A stretch of 28,439 bases of DNA from CAZMYM01 sp964620325 (lineage in GTDB: Bacteria > Bipolaricaulota > Bipolaricaulia > UBA7950 > UBA9294). The DNA lies in the NCBI GenBank assembly GCA_964620325.1, contig CAZUIM010000024.1, positions 1 through 28,439 of the forward strand, in the 5' to 3' direction. Each line of letters begins with the position of its first letter. Within the stretch, counting starts at the first letter, position 1. The translations under genes and the position numbers were made by a program. A model generated the notes under the pieces. The model was not told the DNA's origin, searched no databases, and was given only the letters and a program-made list of their open reading frames with translations. Positions 9,974 to 16,573 of the stretch are shown here, piece after piece.

Positions 9974-10707
9974 CGCTTCTCGACCGGATCAGAGATGAAC
10001 GGCTTCCGGAACACGTCGCCCTCATCATGGACGGGAACGGACGGTGGGCGGCATCGCGGGGGCTTCCGCGTACGGCCGGGCATCGTGCCGGGGCGACGGC
10101 GGCGGAACGGGTGATCCGATTCGCCGGCGAGCGGATCGGATTGAGGTACGTGACCCTCTTCGCCTTCTCGGCGGAGAACTGGCGCCGTCCGCGCGACGAG
10201 GTCGACTTCCTGATGAATCTGCTTCGGGAATTCATCGAGGAGAAGATCGGCGAGTTCGTCGAACGGGGGACGCGGCTGCACGTTGCGGGGGATCTTACTG
10301 CGCTTCCCGAGGAGCTGCGCGATACGGTGAACCGAGCCGTCGACCGGACGTGCGGCGGGGACCGGATGCACGTGACCGTCGCGCTCAACTACGGCGGCCG
10401 TCAAGACATCGTCCACGCCTGCTCGCAAGTCGCCGCCGACGTTGCCGCGGGACGGCTCCCGATCGACCGGATCGACGAGGCGGCGATCTCGGCTCGCCTG
10501 TTGACGAACGGGATCCCCGATCCGGATCTTGTGATCCGGACGAGCGGGGAGCTGCGCCTGTCGAATTTTCTCCTTTGGCAGTCGGCGTATTCGGAGTTGT
10601 ACTTCGCCGATGCACCCTGGCCGGACTTCACCCCGGCCGAGCTGATCTTCGCGATCGATGCGTACCAACAGCGGGAGCGTCGGTTCGGAGGGCGAGTGGC
10701 GGAATGA
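9970..10707 (+). CDS. uppS: (di-trans,poly-cis)-undecaprenyl-diphosphate synthase (245 aa)
   Basis: This cis-prenyltransferase elongates farnesyl diphosphate with isopentenyl diphosphate to make the C55 lipid carrier for peptidoglycan and other wall polymers. HVALIMDGNGRWA carries the catalytic Asp (D21). TLFAFSAENWRRP, NYGGRQDIV and IRTSGELRLSNFLLWQ are the conserved regions II-V (the last usually reads RTGGE; here RTSGE, a tolerated variant). The length is typical. The ATG overlaps the folC stop, and its own stop overlaps cdsA (ATGA), forming a tight lipid-precursor run. Confidence 0.96.
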   Translation: MTLLDRIRDERLPEHVALIMDGNGRWAASRGLPRTAGHRAGATAAERVIRFAGERIGLRYVTLFAFSAENWRRPRDEVDFLMNLLREFIEEKIGEFVERGTRLHVAGDLTALPEELRDTVNRAVDRTCGGDRMHVTVALNYGGRQDIVHACSQVAADVAAGRLPIDRIDEAAISARLLTNGIPDPDLVIRTSGELRLSNFLLWQSAYSELYFADAPWPDFTPAELIFAIDAYQQRERRFGGRVAE

Positions 10708-11561
10708 GGAATTTGCTCAAGCGGTGTGCGAGCGCCCTGATCGCCGGAGGGGCGGTCTTCGGCGTTCTCTACCTTGGGGCACGGTATAACGTTCCGTGGA
10801 TCGCCGGAGGGCTCATCCTCGCCGTCGCCTATCCGGCGGCGGTCGAGTATCTCCAGTTGACCAGACGGCTCGGCATCGAGCTTGCTGCGCCCGAGTTCCT
10901 CGTCTGGATCCCGCTCTTGGTCGTCAGCTACCTCGTCTTCGACGGACGATACGCGGAGGTCGTCCTCATGCTCGCGATCGCCTATCAGGTGCTCCGACAC
11001 CTGGGCGACACACCGCATCGACGGGGGCTCTTCCACGCCGCCGCCGGCGTCTTCGGGCTCCTTTACATCCCGTGGCTCCTTCACTACTTCTACCTGATCT
11101 ACACCGGCGCCGCGGGCCAGTGGCCCCATGTGGGAGCGGTCAACGCGCTCGTCGTCCTTCTCATGACGTGGGGATACGACAGCGGCGCCTATCTCGTCGG
11201 GAGAGCAATCGGTCGGCACAAGGCCTTCCCGACGATCAGCCCGAGCAAGACGTGGGAAGGCGTCGCCGGGGGATTCGTCTTCGCGACGATCGGGGGGATG
11301 GTCGGTGCGTCTCTCTCGCCGGTCTGGCGGGATTTCGCCTTCTGGGGAGGGTTTCCCCATTTGATCCTCTCGATCTTCTTCGTCGGATGGGCGGTGCAGC
11401 TCGGGGACATCTTCGCGTCGAAGATGAAGCGGGCGGCCGGTGTCAAGGACTCCGGGACGTTCCTTCCGGGGCACGGGGGAGCGATCGATCGCATCGACGG
11501 GCTGCTCTTCGCCCTTCCTGTCTTCTATTTCTACTACCATTACATCGTTGAGTTCCTCTAG
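10704..11561 (+). CDS. cdsA: phosphatidate cytidylyltransferase (285 aa)
   Basis: CdsA makes CDP-diacylglycerol from phosphatidic acid and CTP, feeding all phospholipid synthesis. About eight hydrophobic segments cross the inner membrane. The signature SKMKRAAGVKDSGTFLPGHG plus GAIDRID near the C-terminus is an excellent match to the CdsA pattern (S..KR....KD....LPGHGG..DR.D), and SPSKTWEG upstream is the second conserved loop. uppS-cdsA adjacency is common in bacteria. The start overlaps uppS by 4 nt. Confidence 0.95.
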   Translation: MRNLLKRCASALIAGGAVFGVLYLGARYNVPWIAGGLILAVAYPAAVEYLQLTRRLGIELAAPEFLVWIPLLVVSYLVFDGRYAEVVLMLAIAYQVLRHLGDTPHRRGLFHAAAGVFGLLYIPWLLHYFYLIYTGAAGQWPHVGAVNALVVLLMTWGYDSGAYLVGRAIGRHKAFPTISPSKTWEGVAGGFVFATIGGMVGASLSPVWRDFAFWGGFPHLILSIFFVGWAVQLGDIFASKMKRAAGVKDSGTFLPGHGGAIDRIDGLLFALPVFYFYYHYIVEFL

Positions 11562-11603
11562 GATGCGCGAGCGAGGAGGCCGAACCGGGGATCGGAGAGG
11601 GTC

Positions 11604-12539
11604 GTGACGCTCTTCTTGCAGACAACGTACCTGTCCGCCCTGCTGTCGCTCGTCTACATCTTCCTTCTGTATCGGAGTCACCCGTTCCGTCGACTCCCGG
11701 CCGTCTCGACGATCGCCGCTTTCGTCGCCGGGATGATCGCCGTCGTCTTCGTCGTCATCGTTCGCAGGATCGTCCCGATCGCGCCGATCGAGTCGTCCGC
11801 TTCGGCCCTCTTCGGCGCGGCGACGATCGAGGAGATCGCCAAGCTCGGCGTCGCGATGGCGACGATCTGGCGACTCCGATTCCCGAACGTCGTCGAACCG
11901 ATCGATTTCGCGATCCTGTTCGGCGTGATCGGCGTCGGCTTCGGCATCTACGAGGACTTCTGGTACATCTTCAGCGCGACCTACGCCTCCTGGATCGCCG
12001 GAGACGTCGGGCGGTTCAACGAGATCTTTCGCGTCATCGTTCTCGCGCGGGCCTTCCCGGGGCACATCCTGTTCAACGCGATCTCCGGGTTCCTCCTCGG
12101 GCACGCGTTCTTCCGTCGGCGCTTTCGAGATCGGGCGATCTGGGTTCTCGCCGCGTTAGTGGTCGCGATTCTGCTCCACGCCGGGTTCAACGGGATCGCT
12201 GTGGCCGGAGAGGCTCCGCTCCTGTTGACGTACGTCGCCGCGTTGATCGGTGTCTATCTTGGGATGCGGCGATTCGCGGCGGTCCGCTCTCCGTTCGCGG
12301 CGCTGATCCGGTACATCGGAGAGGAAGAGGACGAGCCGATCTGGAGGTTCGACAGGACGCCGGCCGAGTACCTGCTCGCCGACGGGTTCGATTGGCCGGA
12401 AAGACGGCGCGGAGGGCTGTTTCAGTTCTATCCGGTCATCCTTTCGCTGTCGGTTCTCTTCCCACTGCTCCTGATCGCCGTCTACTTCGCCAATCGTGCC
12501 GTCTTGGCGATCGCGACGTCCGTCGGCTCGGGGGTCTGA
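11604..12539 (+). CDS. PrsW-type intramembrane protease family protein (311 aa)
   Basis: This polytopic membrane protein has the PrsW/RCE1-like (CPBP-clan) residue set. ATIEEIAKLGV supplies the paired Glu and Lys (E76, E77, K80). GFGIYEDF supplies E117, PGHILFNAI supplies H154, and LLHAGFNGIA supplies H192 and N196. PrsW in Bacillus cleaves the anti-sigma factor RsiW at site 1, while most family members are uncharacterised. A soluble insert (residues about 225-270, with YIGEEEDEPIWRFD) separates the protease core from two last hydrophobic stretches. The start is GTG 11604, with GGAGAGGG just upstream, 42 nt after cdsA, so it may be co-transcribed with the lipid genes. The substrate is unknown. 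Confidence 0.8.
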   Translation: MTLFLQTTYLSALLSLVYIFLLYRSHPFRRLPAVSTIAAFVAGMIAVVFVVIVRRIVPIAPIESSASALFGAATIEEIAKLGVAMATIWRLRFPNVVEPIDFAILFGVIGVGFGIYEDFWYIFSATYASWIAGDVGRFNEIFRVIVLARAFPGHILFNAISGFLLGHAFFRRRFRDRAIWVLAALVVAILLHAGFNGIAVAGEAPLLLTYVAALIGVYLGMRRFAAVRSPFAALIRYIGEEEDEPIWRFDRTPAEYLLADGFDWPERRRGGLFQFYPVILSLSVLFPLLLIAVYFANRAVLAIATSVGSGV

Positions 12540-12550
12540 GCCAATGTGAA

Positions 12551-12580
12551 GGGCGGCCTCGCTTGGTAGCTCGGCCGCCC
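12551..12580. terminator. GC-rich hairpin after the PrsW-like gene
   Basis: GGGCGGCC (12551-12558) pairs with GGCCGCCC (12573-12580), with an inner GCT/AGC pairing in the loop. No T-run follows on the forward strand. Confidence 0.5.
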
Positions 12581-12590
12581 TCTCCGGGTG

Positions 12591-12635
12591 GTGAAAAAGA
12601 TGAGGGGGTTCTTCACTTTTTCGCGACGCAGACTA
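12591..12635. terminator. bidirectional terminator-like hairpin between convergent operons
   Basis: GTGAA (12591-12595) can pair with TTCAC, and the overlapping GAAAAAG can pair with CTTTTTC. The structure is followed on the forward strand by a T5 run and carries a T-rich arm on the reverse strand. It sits between the PrsW-like gene and the end of the Rrf2 gene and could serve both strands. Confidence 0.5.
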
Positions 12636-12660
12636 TACACGAAACGTCAGGGAGCTGTCA

Positions 12661-12674
12661 GTAATGCGCATTAC
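12661..12674. repeat. 14-bp perfect palindrome at the Rrf2 stop
   Basis: GTAATGCGCATTAC is a perfect inverted repeat spanning the TAA stop of the Rrf2-family gene. Its role is unknown. It may be a protein-binding site or chance. Confidence 0.35.
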
Positions 12675-13159
12675 ATGCCAGCTCGATCCGTCGTTCCTGC
12701 CGTAGTTGCCGATGGCGGCGGGTCGAGCCGGCGAATCTCATCACCCGAATCGATACGATCTCTGTCCCGAAGGTCGTCGAGCGACATCGATTCGAGGAGA
12801 TCGTGGAATCCACGGTTGATCGTGCCCCACGCCGACTTCGTCGGGCAGACCTCCGTCAGGTCGCAGCTCCCTCCGGTCCCGAGGCAGCCGACCAGGTCGA
12901 GAGACTCGTCGAGCGCTTCCAAGACGCGGCGAACGGAGATCTTCTTCGGGCTCTCTGCCAGGGCGTACCCACCGCCTCGCCCCTGCCGGGAGACGACGAG
13001 CCCCGACTGCTTCAGTCGGTGCAGGATCTTCTCGACGAACGGCGCCGGCAGAGCGTACCGATCGGCAATCGACGATGCGGAAACGGGCGCGGCGTCCGGC
13101 GAGCGCGCCAGCTCGAAGGTCGCAATCAACCCGTAGCTTGCCTTCTTCGTCAGTTGCAC
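12671..13159 (-). CDS. Rrf2 family regulator, IscR-like (162 aa)
   Basis: An N-terminal winged helix (residues about 1-65) with QLTKKASYGLIATFELA and RQGRGGGYALA matches the Rrf2/IscR family. Three cysteines C92, C99 and C105 (spacing C-X6-C-X5-C) occupy the cluster-binding loop that in IscR holds a [2Fe-2S] cluster. It is probably the Fe-S sensor controlling the preceding iscS-iscU genes. The start is taken as GTG 13159, where family homology begins (VQLTKKASYG), overlapping the iscU end by 10 nt; an upstream extension would lie inside iscU and lacks homology. It is the last gene of the reverse-strand block, whereas in many bacteria the regulator is first. Confidence 0.85.
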   Translation of the reverse strand: MQLTKKASYGLIATFELARSPDAAPVSASSIADRYALPAPFVEKILHRLKQSGLVVSRQGRGGGYALAESPKKISVRRVLEALDESLDLVGCLGTGGSCDLTEVCPTKSAWGTINRGFHDLLESMSLDDLRDRDRIDSGDEIRRLDPPPSATTAGTTDRAGM

Positions 13160-13671
13160 GGCGAGGTTCTCTTCGGCTCCGATGCGCGCTCCGGCTCTTC
13201 CTTGAGGAAGGACGCGTATCGCTTCTCCAGCTCGGCGACCTCCTTCTCCACCCGCTCGTGGCGCTTCCGCAGCGCCTCGGGGATCTCGCGACCGTTGGAG
13301 ACGAGATACTCGTAGATCGCCTCGTTCAGCGCGTCGGCGGCGAGGGCCGAGCAGTGCATCTTGATCGGCGGGAGTCCTCCAAGCTCGTCGGCGACGTCCC
13401 GATTCGTGATCTCGATCGCCTCCTCGAGGGTCTTCCCCTTCGCGAGGTCGGAGACCATCGATGAGGTCGCGATCGCCGCGGTGCACCCGAATGTCTCCCA
13501 TGAGATGTCGCGAATCACATCGCGCCCTCGCGCGTCCGACTCGACCTTGATGTAGAGCCACATCACGTCGCCGCAGACGATGTTCCCGACCTTGCCGATC
13601 GCTGAGTAGTCTTCGAGTTTGCCCATGTTGTGGGGCTTGCGGAAGTGTTCGATGACTCGTTCCGTGTACAT
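13150..13671 (-). CDS. iscU: IscU-type iron-sulfur scaffold protein (173 aa)
   Basis: IscU receives sulfur from IscS and iron to assemble Fe-S clusters in the cytoplasm. The three ligand cysteines are at NIVCGDV, FGCTAAIA and KMHCSALA, the standard positions, and the N-terminus MYTERVIEHFRKPHNMGKL is typical of NifU/IscU. A charged helical tail (residues about 130-173, RKRHERVEKEVAELEKRY) extends beyond the core, longer than E. coli IscU. ATG 13671 follows the iscS stop after one base (TGACATG), with GGGAG upstream inside the iscS end. It pairs with iscS and the IscR-like regulator in a minimal ISC operon without IscA, HscAB or ferredoxin. Confidence 0.95.
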   Translation of the reverse strand: MYTERVIEHFRKPHNMGKLEDYSAIGKVGNIVCGDVMWLYIKVESDARGRDVIRDISWETFGCTAAIATSSMVSDLAKGKTLEEAIEITNRDVADELGGLPPIKMHCSALAADALNEAIYEYLVSNGREIPEALRKRHERVEKEVAELEKRYASFLKEEPERASEPKRTSPCN

Positions 13672-13672
13672 G

Positions 13673-14827
13673 TCAGTCTCCCACCTTGAATGGCGAGATC
13701 GCACGCAGGCCCGCCACGACCTCCGGGAGGGCCTCGAGAAGCGCGTCGATCTCGCTCTCTGTTGTCTGTCGTCCGGTGCTGATCCGAAGGCTCCCGTGGG
13801 CCATCGAGATCGGAACTCCGATGGCCAAGAGGACGTGGCTCGGTTGGAGGTTCGGCGAGGAACAGGCCGAACCGGTCGAGGCCGAGATTCCCCTCTCGTC
13901 GAGGCGCATGATCAGGCTCTCTCCCTCGATCCCGCTGAAGCTGCAGTTCGCGATGTGCGGAAGCGACTCGGTCGCGTGGCCGTTCAGTCGCGTGCCGGGA
14001 ATCCGTTCGATCTCCGCGATCATCCGCGTTCGGAAAGCGCGCATGCGGGCCGTCACCTCTTCGCGTTCCTCGAAGGCGAGGCGCGTCGCGGCGGCCAGCC
14101 CGACGATTCCGGGCACGTTCTCCGTTCCGCTGCGAAACCCGCGCTCGTGTCCTCCGCCGTGGATGATCGGAGCGACGCGAATTCCCTTGCGAACGAACAG
14201 GAAGCCGACGCCCTTTGGGCCGTGCAGCTTGTGCGCTGAGACCGAGAGGAGGTCGATTGCATCGATCGGGAGCGGTATTTTCCCGTAGGCCTGCACGGCG
14301 TCCGTATGAAACGGGACGCCTCGCTCGTGGCAGAGCGCGCCGATCTCCGCGATCGGCTGGAGGGTTCCGATCTCGTTGTTCCCCGCCATCACCGAAACGA
14401 GGATCGTCTCTTCCCGGATCGCCTCGCGGATGCGGTCAGGATTGACGCGGCCGGTCGAATCGACCTCGAGGACCGTGACGTCGAGACCGCGCTTCGCGAG
14501 CCATTCGACCGAATGGAGAACGGCATGATGCTCGACGGCGGTCGTGATGATGTGGCCCCTCTCGCCGGCGGCGAACGCCGAGCCGATGATCGCAAGATTG
14601 TTCGCTTCGGTCGCTCCGGACGTGAAGACGATCTCACTCGGGGAGGCGCCCAGACGCTCGGCGACCTCCTCGCGACTCGTCTCCATCGCCCTGTGCGCCG
14701 ACAGGCCGGCGCCGTGGAGGCTTGACGGGTTCCCGAAGGTCGTTCGGAAGTACGGGAGCATCGCTTCGACCACCGGTTCCGCGACCGGTGTCGTGGCGCT
14801 GTTGTCCAAGTAGATGGTCTGGCTCAT
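13673..14827 (-). CDS. iscS: cysteine desulfurase (384 aa)
   Basis: This PLP enzyme takes sulfur from L-cysteine for Fe-S clusters. The N-terminal YLDNSATTPV, the region SGATEANNLAI, the His of EHHAVLHS, and SAHKLHGPKGVGFLFVRKG (catalytic PLP Lys) are all present. The sulfur-carrying Cys is in GSACSSPNLQPSHVL, in the IscS/NifS-type loop. The length is standard. The start at ATG 14827 (MSQTIYLDNSATT) matches where family homology begins; a start nine codons upstream would overlap the promoter at 14845-14873. The ribosome site is weak and the leader short (about 11 nt). Confidence 0.96.
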   Translation of the reverse strand: MSQTIYLDNSATTPVAEPVVEAMLPYFRTTFGNPSSLHGAGLSAHRAMETSREEVAERLGASPSEIVFTSGATEANNLAIIGSAFAAGERGHIITTAVEHHAVLHSVEWLAKRGLDVTVLEVDSTGRVNPDRIREAIREETILVSVMAGNNEIGTLQPIAEIGALCHERGVPFHTDAVQAYGKIPLPIDAIDLLSVSAHKLHGPKGVGFLFVRKGIRVAPIIHGGGHERGFRSGTENVPGIVGLAAATRLAFEEREEVTARMRAFRTRMIAEIERIPGTRLNGHATESLPHIANCSFSGIEGESLIMRLDERGISASTGSACSSPNLQPSHVLLAIGVPISMAHGSLRISTGRQTTESEIDALLEALPEVVAGLRAISPFKVGD

Positions 14828-14844
14828 CGGGTTCACCGACGAAA

Positions 14845-14873
14845 ACCCTACCAAATCAGTCCGGTTTCTTCAA
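14845..14873 (-). promoter_or_regulatory. internal promoter for iscS-iscU-rrf2
   Basis: On the reverse strand, a -35 TTGAAG (14873-14868) and a -10 TAGGGT (14850-14845) are separated by 17 bp. It would let the ISC genes be expressed separately from the upstream condensin genes, presumably under the IscR-like regulator, although I see no clear IscR box. Confidence 0.5.
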
Positions 14874-14922
14874 GGGGATTCTTCACCGGCGGCAGTCAAG
14901 ACAGGAATGGGATTTTACTGCC

Positions 14923-15081
14923 TCAGATCTGCTCGAACATCTCCTTCGGCGCACCGCAGTCGGGGCAGACCCACCCCTCGGGAAGGTCTTCGAACGCGGT
15001 CCCCGGCGGAACGTCGGTCGTCGGGTCGCCGACAGCGGGATCGTAGATGTAGCCGCAGACGGTGCATTCATATCGATCCAT
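14923..15081 (-). CDS. rubredoxin (52 aa)
   Basis: A one-iron electron carrier with two Cys-X2-Cys knuckles: YECTVCGYIYDPAVGD and GWVCPDCGAPKEMFE, plus the conserved PPGTAFEDLPEGW loop. The length is the classic 52 residues. Rubredoxins serve anaerobes in oxygen and peroxide detoxification and in redox transfer. The ATG at 15081 overlaps the scpB stop by one base (TGATG), so it is translationally coupled to a condensin gene, an odd partner. GGAGG lies just upstream. At 52 codons it is easily missed by length-filtered gene calling. Confidence 0.96.
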   Translation of the reverse strand: MDRYECTVCGYIYDPAVGDPTTDVPPGTAFEDLPEGWVCPDCGAPKEMFEQI

Positions 15082-15791
15082 CACGTACCTCCTCCTCGGT
15101 CGTCCGATTGTACCGCCTGTTCGGATTTGCGTCCGTCCTCGCCCCCGTCCTCCGTCTCCTGGGGTTCATCCTCGGGCGCGGTCCCTTCCATCGGGGCGGC
15201 TTCGCTCTCGGTCTCTCGCTCGCCGGAGCACGCTCTCGACGAGTCGAGGGCATCTCCCGGTGCGGTCGCATCGTCGTCGGGTCGTGTCGCGCCTTCCGAC
15301 GATGCGTGAAATCGGAACTCCTCCACCGTGCTCAGCCCGAAATGACGGAGGAATTCGTTCGTGACGTGCAACAGCAGAGTTCTGCCGTGTTCGTCGCCGC
15401 GGATCAGCCCGCGTTCGATCAGCTCTTGGACGTGCCCGTACCCCTTGTTCCCGCGAACGCGAATGAGGTCGGCCTGCGTCATCGGATGGTTGTAGGCGAT
15501 GACCGCCAGGGTTCGGAGGACCGGCCGCGGAATGTCCTGCTGCGGTGCAAGATGGGCGACCCGGTCGATGTATTGCCGTTTCACACGCAGAAGGGCGCGT
15601 CCCTCTTCGACGCGGAGTTCGATCCCGCGAGCGGTGTCCCCGTACGCGGACGCGAGGTCCTCGAGGAGCCGATCGACGTAGGCGAGCTGAACGCCGCCGA
15701 GGATCTTTGCCAGTCCCCGCCGAGTCAGAGGCTGGGGAGAGAGAAAGAGAGCTGCTTCCACAACGGCGAGGTCGTTTCCACGGTCGGTCAC
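15081..15791 (-). CDS. scpB: segregation and condensation protein B (236 aa)
   Basis: ScpB dimers bind ScpA and stabilise the SMC-kleisin complex that organises and segregates chromosomes. Two winged-helix domains occupy residues about 5-85 (VVEAALFLSPQPLTRRGLAKIL) and about 90-165 (LRTLAVIAYNHPMTQADLIRVRG, LIERGLI, FLRHFGLSTVEEF). These are the family hallmarks. Residues about 165-236 are a long acidic, low-complexity tail (DDDATAPGD..., EDEPQETEDGGEDG), disordered and lineage-specific. It lies 39 nt after scpA and overlaps rubredoxin by one base. Confidence 0.94.
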   Translation of the reverse strand: MTDRGNDLAVVEAALFLSPQPLTRRGLAKILGGVQLAYVDRLLEDLASAYGDTARGIELRVEEGRALLRVKRQYIDRVAHLAPQQDIPRPVLRTLAVIAYNHPMTQADLIRVRGNKGYGHVQELIERGLIRGDEHGRTLLLHVTNEFLRHFGLSTVEEFRFHASSEGATRPDDDATAPGDALDSSRACSGERETESEAAPMEGTAPEDEPQETEDGGEDGRKSEQAVQSDDRGGGT

Positions 15792-15830
15792 GTCGATTGC
15801 CCCCGGTTCGCTCGAACGGCGACGGCGATC

Positions 15831-16556
15831 CTACGCCTCCTGCTGCTCGAGGCGAATGAGGATGTCACCGAGGAACTCCTTCTGGCTGCATTGGATCTCT
15901 CCCTCGGCGGCGAGATGAAGGATCTCGAAGAATCGGCGCACGCGCTCCTCCTTGTCTCCGCGTTCGAGGAGCCGGAAGAAGCTGAGGACCCGCCGGCCTT
16001 TCAGCATCGTCCTGATCCGCTCGAACAGCTCGTGGAGTCGATCGGAGAAGTCGGTTCCGCCGATCTCGAAGGTCTCGAATGGGTCCTCCTCGTCGGACTC
16101 GACGTGGTCGATCAGCCGTTCCGCTCGGCGGCGACTCACTTTGAGCGCCGCAGCGAGAGCACCGCGAAGATCGAGGAGCGTCACTTGCCGGCTCGGACGG
16201 CGGACGACGGGGATCATAAACTCGTCGGGATCGGTCGGGACGATCCATTCGGCCGCCTCCTGCTCGATCGCGTCTTCGACCTCGGCGACCAGCTCGTCCC
16301 GCTCGGTCGGGCGCTCGGAGGCGAGGAGAACGTCGGACTTCATCCGGAGGAGGACGGAGCAGGCGAGGACCATCCGGCCAGGAACCTCGAACTGCAGCTC
16401 GCGAAGCGCCCCCAAGTACTCGCGGAAGCGGCACGCAAGCGCCGCCAGATCGATGTTCCACGGATCCATGTCATCGGTGAGCCGATGGAGGACGTCCTCC
16501 CAGCTCTCACCAACGAGCTCTTCGACCGGAATGTCGGCCACGCGGATCGGATCCAC
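15831..16556 (-). CDS. scpA: segregation and condensation protein A, kleisin (241 aa)
   Basis: ScpA is the kleisin that bridges the two SMC heads. DDMDPWNIDLAALACRFREYL near residue 30 is the classic ScpA signature. It is followed by VLLRMKSDVLLASE and an acidic linker. The C-terminal winged-helix region (about 170-241) contains FFRLLERGDKEERVRRFFEILHLAAEGEI and ends IRLEQQEA. Length and layout are normal. It begins 17 nt after the smc stop in the same direction, so smc, scpA and scpB form one operon encoding the complete complex. Confidence 0.94.
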   Translation of the reverse strand: MDPIRVADIPVEELVGESWEDVLHRLTDDMDPWNIDLAALACRFREYLGALRELQFEVPGRMVLACSVLLRMKSDVLLASERPTERDELVAEVEDAIEQEAAEWIVPTDPDEFMIPVVRRPSRQVTLLDLRGALAAALKVSRRRAERLIDHVESDEEDPFETFEIGGTDFSDRLHELFERIRTMLKGRRVLSFFRLLERGDKEERVRRFFEILHLAAEGEIQCSQKEFLGDILIRLEQQEA

Positions 16557-16573
16557 GACGTTGTTGCTCCTTC

